Source: Euphorbia lathyris (lineage: Eukaryota; Streptophyta; Magnoliopsida; Malpighiales; Euphorbiaceae). From it: 64,000 nucleotides of DNA. The notes beneath the pieces are model-generated. The model saw only the letters and a program-made list of their open reading frames with translations, was not told the DNA's origin and searched no databases. Shown in pieces: positions 50,583-61,348 of the stretch. The position numbers were made by a program, and so were the translations under genes. The stretch lies in assembly GCF_963576675.1 (NCBI RefSeq), contig NC_088910.1, forward strand, positions 106,358,807 through 106,422,806, written 5' to 3'. Numbering within the stretch: the first letter of the stretch is position 1; the number at the start of each line of letters is the position of its first letter.

Positions 50583-52321
50583 TGATAGGGGTCAAAAACC
50601 CCTATCTTTGGGTACGGTTTTTGGACGGGTTTTAGCATTATTTAGTTAATAAGCGAGCATTTCTCGCATTTAAATGCTTTTGTGTGAGTTAGTTAGGAAT
50701 TGGAAACGTTTTATTTATTTTTCGTTGTTTAGGCTCGTTTTATGACCAATCTAGGCAATTACGGCCAAAATAGCATGCATAGTATAATTCCATTATCTTT
50801 TGAAGCTAATTGGTCCGTCAAAAGTCGCACCAAACGAAGCGTTTGCTCAAAATAAACGATTGACGGATCAATTTAGCCTTTGGACTAATGTTATCTGGAG
50901 TTTCTGTACGTGCGCAGGTGTAAGTTCGGGCGAAAAAGGGCATCGACGGCATTCGGCAAGCATCAAGGACATACCGGGCGAAAACGCTCGACGAGCGGGC
51001 CTCCGTAGGCCATGCTTGCTCGCCGAGCAGGCCCCTGGAGGCCTACTCGCCGAGCAGGCCGCCAGAGGCCTGCTCGGGCGAGCAGGATGCCTGCTCGCCG
51101 AGCAGGCCGCCAGGCGCCTGCTCGGGCGAGCAGGAGCCTGCTCGTCGAGCAGGCCGCCAGGCGCCTGCTCGGCGAGCAGGGCGCTGCTCGTCGCGAGTAG
51201 CCCTGCTCGCCGAGCAGCTCGCCCTGCTCGGCGAGCAGACCTACGGGAATTGGTCAAAAAGACCAATTCCGCCCCCACGAAGCCACGATGGACCCCACGA
51301 CTTCCTACACCAATAAGGACACGAAAATAGGTCAAAAAGAGGGCCGAGCCACGCCTATAAATAGAGTTTTTCCGATGTAATTTAGATATCTTTCAATTTT
51401 GTAAATTATCTTAGCTTTCCCCTTGTAATTCCTCTCCATCTCCTCCATCTTCTTCGACTTCCATTGAAGCTCCTTCAAAGCTTTTTCTCGAAGAATTATC
51501 AAGGTTCGTCCTTAAGATTAGGTCGCCGGCTGCAGAGTAAACAGGTTCCCTGAAAGGGATTTTTGTATCTCCTTTTATCTTTCCTTGTTTGTACTCTTTG
51601 ATACAGTTGCCGAACTTAACTTATTGTATCTTGTGACATTTATCTTCGCCTTTAATAATAATTTAGCTCTTGTTTTGTTCTATGATTATTTGTCTAATCT
51701 ATGTCTTACGCTTTATTCAATTGGTTTAACTCATTCAAAAGCCCCAAAATCTAGTAGGCACATATTGCGAGCTAAATCTGACCTAGTCAGAGCCTAGGAG
51801 ATTGACGACCTCTTAGTTGATTAAGCGCCAATTTACTAAGCCTTAGACCTAGTTTCGGCCTTAGGGAATCACGCGTTAGGAACTTCAGGAGGGTAAGTAG
51901 GGTTAATCGCCTTGAATACAAGTGACTCAGATTAGGTTTTTATTCAATAGACCTAATAATCTATCTTCATTATTATCGTTCATACCATGTTCCTTCGGAT
52001 AATTGCATTAGTGAAAGATCAATTAGGAGTAGTTTAACTTAATTAGGGGTAGAGTAACTTAATTAGGCATAGAATAACTTAGTTAGAATCAGATAACTTA
52101 GCTAGGACTAGTATAATTCAACCTAGGAGTAGATTAACTTAGCAAAACAAACTCAAAACCCCCTAAGCCTAGATAACACCTGAAACCGATAGCTCGATAC
52201 TTGCAGAAATAAATCTTGTGGACGATAACCTGGACTTAACCAGAAATTTATTACTTGATAACGACGGGGTACACTTATCCCTTAGTGAGTTCTCATCTTT
52301 AACTTAGGTGAGGGCGCATCA
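50583..52321 (+). repeat. 3' LTR of element H
   Basis: 1739 bp, almost identical to the 5' LTR outside the palindrome array. The array (about 51014-51240) has only one unit of the 20-bp repeat. TATAAATA is at 51356-51363. Confidence 0.95.
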
Positions 52322-53092
52322 GCAGGTGGGGACCTATTTCGGAAGTCAGCTAGTGAGGCCTACGAGCTCATTCATGAGCTCGCAAGGAAAAGTGTGCAAT
52401 GGCAAGAGGATCGGCTTGCCGACCCGTCGCGACACCAGACATTCGCTGTGGAGAAAGAGGCTCCGAAAAGTTCCATAGCTGAAATGAACAAGAAGCTTGA
52501 CTCGTTGATCGCCCAATTAAGCCTCAATAAAAGTGTACAGGTCATGATGTGCACTCACTGTGGTGGAGACCATGATGCGTTTAATTGCCAAATCAGTAGC
52601 CCCTTCGCCGGCGATGCCGAAAACGTAAGTTATATAGGAGGTAACCAAAGGTATAATTCCCATCCGAACTCCTATTCTCACCACAATAATAATAATAATA
52701 ATAATAACGGATGGAGGCCTCGGTACCAACACCCGAACTTATCATATGGCAACAATAATAACGTGTTGAGGCCCCCATCCGGCTTTGAGCAATCGCAAGC
52801 CGCGCCCGGCAATCGAAACGCTCCATCTTCCAACAATGTACACGACTAATCGGTCACGTCCTTATTGAAGGACATATTAACCCGTCTTTCCGATAGCGAA
52901 GTGTTTTGTAGGGATCTTAGCCGCCAGGTGGCCCACCTGAACCGTCAACAACAAGAAAGGCCACTAGGAACCCTCCCGGCAAACAGTGAACAAAATCCGC
53001 GGGGTAAGAATAGGGAATCCGGGCAAGCGATAACACTCCTCAACAATAGGAGTTCGGACCCGTCAAGCTCCAACGCGGACATCTTGCAATAA
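52322..53092 (+). pseudogene. Element D gag, second part
   Basis: This continues in frame after H: GDLFRKSASEAYELIHELAR, then knuckle CTHCGGDHDAFNC (CX2CX3HX4C), an Asn-rich stretch encoded by an AAT run (52686-52708) and LRPPSGFEQ. A TAA near 52849 interrupts NVHD; the same frame goes on as SVTSLLKDILTRLSDSEVFC to TAA 53090-53092. Nothing resembling a protease follows. Confidence 0.88.
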
Positions 53093-53322
53093 GCCGCTAT
53101 ACAAGAAAGTTGAGCTACTTCGACTCAAAACGTAGCATCGGTTTGAATCCCTCGAACCATTTGTTTATATGTATTCTAAACGTTATTTCTTTCTCTTTAT
53201 TTTTCACTATGGTGATTTTATTTTCTTCTTCATCTTTCGCTTTATTTTATTTTCTCCCATTTTCTTTTATTTTCATAAAATCAAAAGAAAAACAAATCCC
53301 ATATTAATCCAAAATCTTAAAA

Positions 53323-53968
53323 TACGCGGGGCGTACAACCCATTGCGCCCCGCGTAGTTGTGTGTCTGCCCTTTTTACTTAATAAAGAACACACTACGCG
53401 CGGCGTACCTAAATTTACGCCCCGCGTACGCTTTCCCTAAAAAAAATAATAAAAACGAACTCTTTTTAATAAATGCCACGTGGAGGACACGCGGGGCGTA
53501 CCACAGGCCACGCCGCACGTATCCTCGGGGAGTTGTGAATCACAACTCCCCATGGCAACTCCCCATCCCTCAAACTTCCAATCACTCCTCTTTCCTATAC
53601 ACCTTTTCCACTTCCACACTCCACCTCCTCTTCCACCCAATCAAACTCCATCATTTCAAATTTAAATCTTTAACTTCCCTCCATAATAAATTCTCATTAA
53701 CTACCCTCTTAATTACAAAAATTAATTAAAAATCATAAAAATAATTAAACACTCATAAATCCAAAAAAAACCCTTCATCTTTCGTCCGTCTACGCGGGGC
53801 GTAACCTTATTTACGCCCCGCGTCCCTGCCCTTTTTGTCATAAAAAGGGACAGGAGGCCCGATACGCGTGGCGTAACCCTATTTACGCCGCGCGTATCTC
53901 ACCGATTTTGCATGAAATAACAACAAGGGGAGGGATACGCGTGGCGTGGCCCCTTTACGCCCCGCGTA
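53323..53968 (+). repeat. Six palindrome pairs between gag and accessory ORF of D
   Basis: Pairs begin at 53323/53344, 53395/53416, 53488/53509, 53791/53812, 53863/53884 and 53936/53956, spacing 21 (last 20). In each pair the first copy has GGG in the centre (TACGC-GGG-GCGTA) and the second CCC (TACGC-CCC-GCGTA). Each pair is therefore also a 13-bp inverted repeat with an 8-base loop. Confidence 0.92.
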
Positions 53969-54013
53969 CCCCTCTAGGAATCCGAGCTTTGCTTGGATTC
54001 CCCACCCTTCTCC

Positions 54014-54021
54014 TATATATA
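54014..54021 (+). promoter_or_regulatory. Internal TATA box before the accessory ORF of D
   Basis: TATATATA lies 105 bp upstream of the ORF start and about 45 bp after the last palindrome. The arrangement mirrors the LTR promoter. Function inferred. Confidence 0.62.
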
Positions 54022-54118
54022 TCTCTTCTTTCTCCCTCTTCTTCCCTCACTATTATCTCAACTTTATCCCAACCTCCCCCCACCTTCTCTCAACCCTTCT
54101 CCATTCCTCACCATAATC

Positions 54119-55267
54119 ATGACTCGAAGCAAACGAGCCGCCACTAACACCCCCCTCGACCAACAAATGCAAGCTCGCCGAGCTCGCACCTCACGCTCTT
54201 CCCGCTCCGCCCAAAATCAACCACCACCACCACCCGAACGGGAGGAAACGCCTCCACTCACACGATAATACCGGGCCCCTTTTCACCTTCTCACCAAGGA
54301 GGAGGCCACACGGTACGAGGAACTTTGTGCGGCCACCGTCCAAGAGCTTCCATACATCCCCCATAGCGTGCTTGATCAACACGATCTTGGCACACCCTTC
54401 GAAGCTCATCTCCGTGCCCTCGGATGGTACGACATCTACCATAAACAATATCATGTGTACCCCTCCTTGGTCATCGAGTTCTTCACCTCCCTCACCTCCA
54501 ACAATGTGCCCGGGGCCGCGCTCTTCAACTTTCGCCTCCACAACCGCCCCTTCACCATTGACACTCAATGGCTTCGCACCCACTTCACTCATCAAGCAGA
54601 GCCTAGCGTCGCCCATTGGCCCGACGGTGTCTCCGCCCCCGAATTTTGGACCTCCATTACCGGTTCCAATGACTATCACGTGTCCAACCTCCACCCGGCT
54701 AGTATTCGTGACCCTATCCTCCAGTTGCTTCACCGCTTCATCTCCTTCTACTTCACGGGGAAATCCGAGTCTACTAAGGTCAACAAACATGAACTATTGG
54801 CCCTCTACTGTTGTGCCAACGGGCTCACATACGACCTTGCCTATCACGTAGCCGTCCACCTTCGCGCCACACCCATCCAGAAACGGGCCAAGCTCGGGTT
54901 CGGCCACCTCATCACCATTTTCGCTCTCGCCAAACTCGGCTCCGACACCGTTGAGCGCCTCCCACGCCTTATGCCTCGGTCGTTGGACAAAAATGCATTT
55001 AAAACCTTGAACCGTCCAACTTCCGGCCCGGGCGAAACTTCGGGAGCGGCTCACTCCGATACGGAAGGCGATTCGGACTCGGATTTAGGTCTCAATTTTA
55101 GTCCTCCACTGCTTCACGACTTCAATGCCATGTACGCCCGGTTGGATATCTTAGAGGATAACCAACGTCGTGACCGGGCCCATATCGACTCTCGGTTCGA
55201 TGCCCTCACCGCTTCCTTCGCCTCATACTTCAACCTCCATGGCACTCCACCTCCATCTCAACCATAG
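54119..55267 (+). pseudogene. Element D ATHILA ORF-1-like accessory protein
   Basis: 382 residues with one stop. The ATG at 54119 was chosen because it is the first after the TATA box and begins a basic N terminus (MTRSKRAATN). TAA at 54266-54268 interrupts codon 50, after which 299 codons are open from 54368. Shared blocks with the H protein and ATHILA ORF-1 are LRALGWYDIYHKQ, YPSLVIEFFTSL, GKSESTKVNKHELLALYCCA and KLGFGHLITIFA. The C terminus (YARLDILEDNQRRDRAHIDS) looks like a short coiled coil. No enzymatic motif is seen. Role unknown; nucleic-acid or gag association is speculation. Confidence 0.85.
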
Positions 55268-55402
55268 TTCCATTTTCTTTGTGTTTTCATTTTCTTTTGT
55301 TTTGCTGTTTTGATGTTTCATGTACTATCTTTTTATTTTCTAATATATTTGTACTTTCCGTTTATGTTTCGTGCTGTTTATTTTTGCTGTTTGTAATAAA
55401 GC

Positions 55403-55574
55403 CATGCAGGGCGTACCCCATGGCACGCCCCGCGTCCCCTCGTTTTTATGTTTAAAAAAGGTTCAGAAGCTCAAACACGCGGGACGCCCAGTTCCTGCGC
55501 CCTTGAGTCTCTGCCCAGTAACACCACAAAAAGTACTAGTTACGCGGGGCGCCCCTCTGGGCACGCCTCGCGTA
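55403..55574 (+). repeat. Three further palindrome pairs after the accessory ORF of D
   Basis: Degenerate pairs at 55403/55424, 55476/55496 and 55541/55562 (spacing 21, 20, 21), again GGG-centred then CCC-centred. Confidence 0.78.
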
Positions 55575-57024
55575 ACCCCTGACCACTAAGGGTCCTCTTT
55601 TCCTTCCTTAGCTTTATTTTTGTTTTTGTTTTAGTTTCTTTTTTGCGACGCCCTTGGAATAGGCGTCATTTTTAATAACGCGGAGGGACGTGCAACCCCG
55701 CACTTTTAAGTTTGGTTTGCACTAACAAAAACAAAAATAAAAATAAAATAAACAAAATAATTAAACTAATTTATTGACTCTTTTAAATTTTTCCGACATG
55801 CTATCCCTCCTTCGGAAATTAATTAAAGTTCCGTTATTTGTCATCAAAAATAAAAGTATCGGAACATAAAGGAATGATTCGATGAAGAAATTTTAGTCTT
55901 GGTTTTGAAATTATGGAATTTGTGCAAAGCTTAGGTTAGTACTAAACTAAGGCATTGAATATTAACCCAAATGTTATCTCCATAATGAACTTTGAAAAGG
56001 CAATAAAAACGGGATAGTTGAGAATTTAGCGAAAACTTGATAGTACACAATTTGAACCCGAATCTTTGTGAGGTATATTTGAGCCTAAAAGAGTTCGTAC
56101 GAGAAACTCTAATTCTTTTACAATTTTTCGAGAGCTTTGACTTCACTCGACTCATAGAATTTGCATCCAATACCGGGTTAAATACACTTATTTTTGGTAA
56201 AAAGGAAATAGATGATAAACCGAACCCACTTAGGCTAATTTTTCTTAATTTATTTTTTCTCGTTTTCTTTAAACATTAGGAAACCCCTTCGAGCCTATTA
56301 ACCCATTTTTTTTTTAATACCCTTTTTAACATTTAACCCTTTTTCCTCTTGTTCAAATACCGACACAACCAAGTGCACCCGAATTACCCAAAATAAGTCA
56401 CGACCTTAGCAAATGAACACCATAAACTCTCAAAATATTGTTTTTGTGCCTCTATGAAAACAAGGATACAATAAAAATAAAAAGGCATTCTCAAGCTCCA
56501 CCCGAGCAATTTTGAAGTATATTTTGTAAAATTCGCCAAGGCTGAAATATGATACGGTGCAATCACAAACGGTATTTTTGAACTCGAGTTCCTTTACACT
56601 AACCACTAAAGAAGCCACCCACATTACAACCCCCCTCCGGGTTCATTTTTAATATTGCCTAACCATATTTTAGGAGGAAAAACCCGGATGAAAATGCAAA
56701 TTCAACATGATCTCGAGTAAGTGCAAAGAAGAGTGATAAAACACCGACCCACCTAAAATTGAGCGTAAGAGCGAAATCCCTTGGTGAGGTACTATCGGGT
56801 TCTCAAAAGATAATCAACCCCCGTTAGTATTGCCTATTAAATCTTGATCATGGAGGTTTCAAACAAGTTTCATACTCAATTGTTTGCGTAGGTACTTACC
56901 GAAACCTTTGCACAAAACCATAACTTTGAAATCACGCACTTGGCAAAACCAGCCTTCGGTTTGTTTCTTAATTTTCTCAATCCCTTGTCTTTCGATTTCT
57001 TTTACTTGAGGACAAGTAAAACTT
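55575..57024 (+). other. 3' noncoding region of element D
   Basis: No gene seen over about 1.45 kb. Short blocks (GAGCCTAA, CCCCTTCGAGCCTAT, GAGGACAAGTAAAACTTTAA) recur at the same place in H, so the region is homologous and partly conserved. Confidence 0.7.
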
Positions 57025-57041
57025 TAAAGTCCGAGGAGGTT
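57025..57041 (+). other. Polypurine tract of element D
   Basis: AAAGTCCGAGGAGGTTT precedes the 3' LTR; H has GCGAGGAGGTT at the same place. Confidence 0.82.
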
Positions 57042-58863
57042 TGATAGGGGTATTTTACCCCTATCTTTTAGCGTGATTTACGGGATGATTTCGGGTAAAA
57101 TAAATAAGTTTAATTACAAAAATAAAGTGTTTTTGATAAATAAAGAAATAAAAATAAAATCTCGTACTTTCAGTTTATTTTCCTCATTTTTGAATAGTTT
57201 AGGAAATAAAAACGTCAAGCTAACTCGGCTCTCAAGTTTTGTATTTCAGGTACGAGAAAGGAGCAAAAATCCACTCAATACGCGGGGCGTATTATCCTAT
57301 ACGCGGGGCATAAAACATTGTGCCAGAAATAATTGCCTTATCCGCAGGCACCATGTGGAACTGACTCAGCATACGCGGGGCGTATGACACACTACGCGGG
57401 GCGTATGACACATGTTGGAAATAATTGGCCTAATCCTGAAAGTCAGACTGCATTGTCTCCCAGAGTCAACTATACCTACGCGGGGCGTACCACTATATAC
57501 GTGGGGCGTAAAAGGCAGTTCTTCAACATAAAAAGATCAGAGACTCTTTTACGCGGGGCATACTTCAGCTACGCACGGCGTAAAGTCACCAATTCAATTC
57601 AAGCGATAAAACTCCAGAGACTCAAACACGCGGGGCGTATAATCCTCTACGCAGGGCGTACTTGAGTCAACAAGACAACGAATTGGTCCACATGCAGAAG
57701 ATTTCTGACGGAATGGGCATTTACGCGGGGCGTAGACCAATTTACGCGGGGTGTATCATGGGATTTCTGCACCAAATAATGTTGCTCCATACTTGTGCTT
57801 TATGAAATTACAAACCTACCCTTGCTTGATGTCTATAAATAAGAAGCTCTTGAACTTCATTGAACACCAATTACATACTAGAGAGCTACACTATACTCTT
57901 TTCTTTCCTTGTAATTTAGATACACTTTTGTAAGTTAAACTCTCCCCCTCGAGAGCTTGTTCGTTGTTCCGGCGTTCCATTTACGTCCCGTTCCACCATT
58001 CGTCACCAAGCTCGAGAGTTCCACCTCCATGACCTAGGAGACGGCTTTGAGTCTGGTTAGCTAGTTCCAAGGGCGGATTCTCCCTTTTTACTTGCTAATT
58101 AGCTTGTACTCTTCCTATGTACTAGGCTTGGTTGTATTTCATCTAATCACTTTCCATATTTATAATTTTTGATTTATAATCTCTATCTCCCTTTATGTGT
58201 TAATGTTTATTGCTTGTTTTGATATTGATAATTGATTCTTGTGTAGGAGAACGCGATTACCGCCGCCATTCGGGCTATCTTTAGGGAGTTATATAGGTGT
58301 TGCCTTACCGGAAGTGACAAACCAGAAACCGTAGGAATTGACAAGCCACGGAACTTACGGGCCCTAGTTTCTAATTCCCTCGCATTAGACACGCCTTGAC
58401 TAGGAATCACGTAGTCTAAGTGCTTCACGGGTCGGTTCTACTACACTTGGTCGTCTTTGCAAGAGTAAACTATTATCCGTATACATTTAGAGTCATTATT
58501 TATCATTGTTATAACTTATCATATTCACCCCACTTCATAGAGTTTTAGCTACATAAATCTGTGTCGCCAATAGTGAGGAATAGTGTGTAGTTGTGTCTTA
58601 CTTAACCCCAAAGTAATTACCGCTTAAATAACATACGAAACCGAGTCGTCTAATACTTGTAATTATAAATCCCGTGGATTCGATACCCGGTCTTAACCGG
58701 ATTATTACTTGATAACGACGGGGTACACTTGCCCCTAAGTAGTCGTAGTGTCTAGTAGAGTCAAGAGCAATTTATAAAGACCATATCCATAAACATAGCA
58801 CATTCATCGCAATACATATTTAAATCATCGTAAGAAACTCTACCACTAAGCGTCACGCTATCA
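57042..58863 (+). repeat. 3' LTR of element D
   Basis: 1822 bp, nearly identical to 40345-42162. The same six palindrome pairs run from 57279 to 57755; TATAAATA is at 57834-57841. Confidence 0.95.
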
Positions 58864-58868
58864 GTCCC

Positions 58869-59267
58869 CAATCCTAATGAACTCCTTTTCATTGGATCCA
58901 CGTAACTGTCCAGATATCTGTATATATGAAGCTTGTGAGATCAGCTTTCTGTCGGGACAGAAGACATTGTTACATGCAAGTCTCAACAGTGATATGTCAA
59001 TCCTAAACATATTACTTGACTTGGGGTGGTTTTAAGTTTATTAGTTTATTATAAAGTTTCGTATCACTTCATGCTTGTATGAACACTTTATAATCACTTT
59101 AAACAAACTTATGGATTTCCTTTTATTAGACTTTATTTAGTTCTTAAAAGGGATTGCCTTTATACAGTTATGAAACCATATCTCATTAAAACAAATGATA
59201 TAAAGAACACTTCATTTACATTGAGTTTATCCTAGAACAATTGTCTATAGGACACTAAACCCCAACA
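58869..59267 (-). repeat. 3' LTR of element E, proximal part
   Basis: It completes the LTR (total about 1836 bp). In element orientation the LTR starts TGTTGGGGTTTAG. Confidence 0.85.
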
Positions 59268-59281
59268 TACTCCCACTTGGA
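59268..59281 (-). other. Polypurine tract of element E
   Basis: The - strand reads TCCAAGTGGGAGTA directly before the 3' LTR. Confidence 0.8.
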
Positions 59282-59772
59282 CTAAAGCCAATTGTTTCTA
59301 CAACTTATCCCAGTAGAACTAAGATGATGATCTTGTACTTTCTGGGTTAAGGGCTTTGTCAACGGATCTGCAACGTTGTCCTCTGTAGGTACTCTTTCTA
59401 TTCTCACATCTCCTCTTGCCACAATTTCTCTTATAATGTGGTATCGCTTCAGGTAATGCTTGGATGCATTATGAGACCGTGGTTCCTTTGCTTGCGCAAT
59501 GGCTCCATTGTTATCACAGTACAGTGTAATGGGATTTACAATGTCAGGCACCACACCAAGTTCTGTAATGAACTTTCTAATCCAAACCGCTTCCTTTGCT
59601 GCTTCCGCAGCAGCGATATACTCTGACTCGGTCGTAGAGAAAGCTACGCTTCCCTGCTTGGAACTCTTCCAACTGACTGGGCCCGCATTCAAGATAAACA
59701 GGTATCCTGATTGGGATTTAAAATCGTTCTCGTCTATGAGATGACTGGCATCTGAAAATCCTTCTATTTTCA
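59282..59772 (-). pseudogene. Element E RNase H
   Basis: After a frameshift near 59772 the reading is LKIEGFSDASHLIDENDFKS, QSGYLFIL, VSWKSSKQGSVAFSTTESEY, ITLYCDNNGAIAQAKEPRSH, HYLKRYHIIREIV and DNVADPLTKPLT. It ends naturally at CRNNWL next to the polypurine tract. The catalytic Asp and Glu residues are present. Confidence 0.9.
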
Positions 59773-61032
59773 GATCCCCTCTCCGTACACTAGAAACATG
59801 TCCTTAGTTCTTCTCAAGTACTTAAGGATGTTCTTGACGGCATTCCAGTGCTCGTCTCCCGGATTACCTTGGTAACGACTCGTCAAACTTAACACAAACT
59901 CTACGTCAGGTCTAGTGCATAGCATAGCATACATAATCGAACCGATTGCGCTGGCGTACGGGATTACAGCCATACGCTTCTTATCATCTTCGGTTTTAGG
60001 ACATTGATGATTGTTTAACTTTACTCCATGTACCATGGGTAAGTTACCTCGTTTCGATTCAAGCATACTAAACTGCTTTAGCACCTTTTCAATGTATGTA
60101 GCTTGTGAAAGACCAAGCAGTCTTCTTGATCTATCTCTGTAGATCTTTATACCAAGTATATAAGCTGCTTCACCAAGGTCTTTCATGGAGAAGTTACCTG
60201 ATAACCATACTTTAACCGACTTTAGTAGAGCTATGTCATTTCCCATTAATAATATATCGTCCACATATAATATCAGAAATGCTACAGAGCTCCCACTTGC
60301 TTTCTTGTAAATGCAAGCTTCTTCGCAATTTTGTTCGAAACCAAATTGTTTTATGGTTTCGTCAAAACGCTTGTTCCAGCTTCTAGATGCTTGCTTGAGT
60401 CCATAGATGGATCTCTGAAGTTTGCAAACTTTGTTTGCATCCTTTGATATGAAACCTTCAAGTTGCATCATGTATACATCCTCCAACAGGTTTCCGTTTA
60501 GGAAAGCTGTTTTCACATCCATTTGCCAAATCTCGTAATCGTAGTGAGCGGCAATAGCAAGCATTATTCTGATTGATTTGGACATAGCCACAGGAGAGAA
60601 ATTTTCGTCATAATCAATTCCTTGCTTCTGATGACATCCTTTCGCTACTAACCTAGTTTTGTAGGTGCTAACCTTTCCATCCATATCAATCTTCTTTTTT
60701 AAGATCCACCTGCACCTAATGGGTTTTATCCCTTCGGGTGGATCAACCAAAGTCCACACTTGGTTGGTGTACATGGAATCCATCTCAGAATCTATGGCCT
60801 CGAGCCATGCTTTAGAATCTGGACTAGTGAGAGCCTCTTCGTAGTTTTCAGGTTCGTCGTCTAACACGGGAACCTCATCATCATCTCCCACTAGAAAACC
60901 ATATCTAACTGGGAGTTCACGAACTCTTTGTGATCTACGAATAGGTGGCACTGGAGTCTCATCTAATGGGACTGTTTCGGGTACCTCAACCGCTTCTGTT
61001 GTTTCAGTCGGTTTGAACTTCGTCAAGTTCAA
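59770..61032 (-). pseudogene. Element E reverse transcriptase
   Basis: 420 open codons. A linker with the conserved RRSQRVRELPVRYGF box comes first, then RT: EAIDSEMDSMYTNQVWTLVD, TRLVAKGCHQKQGIDYDENF, MDVKTAFLNGNLLEDVYMMQ, LYVDDILLMGND and MYAMLCTRPDVEF. The frame is lost on both sides (near 61010 and 59772). Confidence 0.9.
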
Positions 61033-61348
61033 TCATGCTTCCCTTTTCGATTTCTTCGAGAAACTCTTTCTCCAAGAAGGTTGCGTGCTTGGATACTATT
61101 ACTTTCTGTTCATCTGGATGATAGAAGTAATACCCTACGGTTTCCCTGGGATATCCAATGAAGAAACATTTGTTAGATTTAGAATCTAGTTTGTCGAATG
61201 CAATGCGTTTGACAAATGCTGAACAACCCCATACTCTCATGAATGAGAACACGAGTTTCCTACCAACGAACAATTCATATGGTGTGGAACTAGCGGATTT
61301 AGTTGGTACTCGATTTAGGGTGAAGAGGGCAGTTTCTAAGGTATAGCC
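61004..61348 (-). pseudogene. Element E integrase C-terminal part
   Basis: After the TAG near 61346 the reading GYTLETALFTLNRVPTKSAS leads into YELFVGRKLVFSFMRVWGCS, FDKLDSKSNKCFFIGYPRET and VIVSKHATFLEKEFLEE, the standard Copia integrase tail. It ends with a frameshift into the RT linker. Confidence 0.88.

Larger units (their letters stand above)
43042..52321 (+). mobile_element. Athila-type gypsy element H, lacking pol, inside D
   Basis: 9280 bp flanked by GCAGG (43037-43041 and 52322-52326). It is related to D but a distinct family: the same LTR start (TGATAGGGG), primer site, gag type, accessory gene type and 3' end, with different LTR middle sequence. No protease, RT, RNase H or integrase is found in 44923-50582. 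It must be younger than D. Confidence 0.93.
40345..58863 (+). mobile_element. Athila-type gypsy element D, lacking pol, invaded by H
   Basis: LTRs of 1818 and 1822 bp start TGATAGGGG and end CTATCA, flanked by GTCCC (40340-40344 and 58864-58868). The LTRs differ by roughly two dozen bases by eye, nearly all transitions. Removing H leaves about 9.2 kb. Contents are a tRNA-Asp primer site, gag, a noncoding region with palindromes, an ATHILA ORF-1-like gene, a long 3' region and a polypurine tract. No protease, RT, RNase H or integrase is present. Confidence 0.93.

Noticed and set aside
50800..51335. Overlapping open frames on both strands in the 3' LTR of H
   Set aside because: Same low-complexity GC palindromes, lying inside an LTR upstream of its TATA box.
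53993..54268. Open frame over the internal TATA of D
   Set aside because: It begins upstream of the TATA box and is low-complexity Pro/Ser; the ORF from 54119 in another frame has homology.
54191..54790. 199-codon - strand frame opposite the accessory ORF of D
   Set aside because: Antisense shadow of the + strand gene; no homology recognised.
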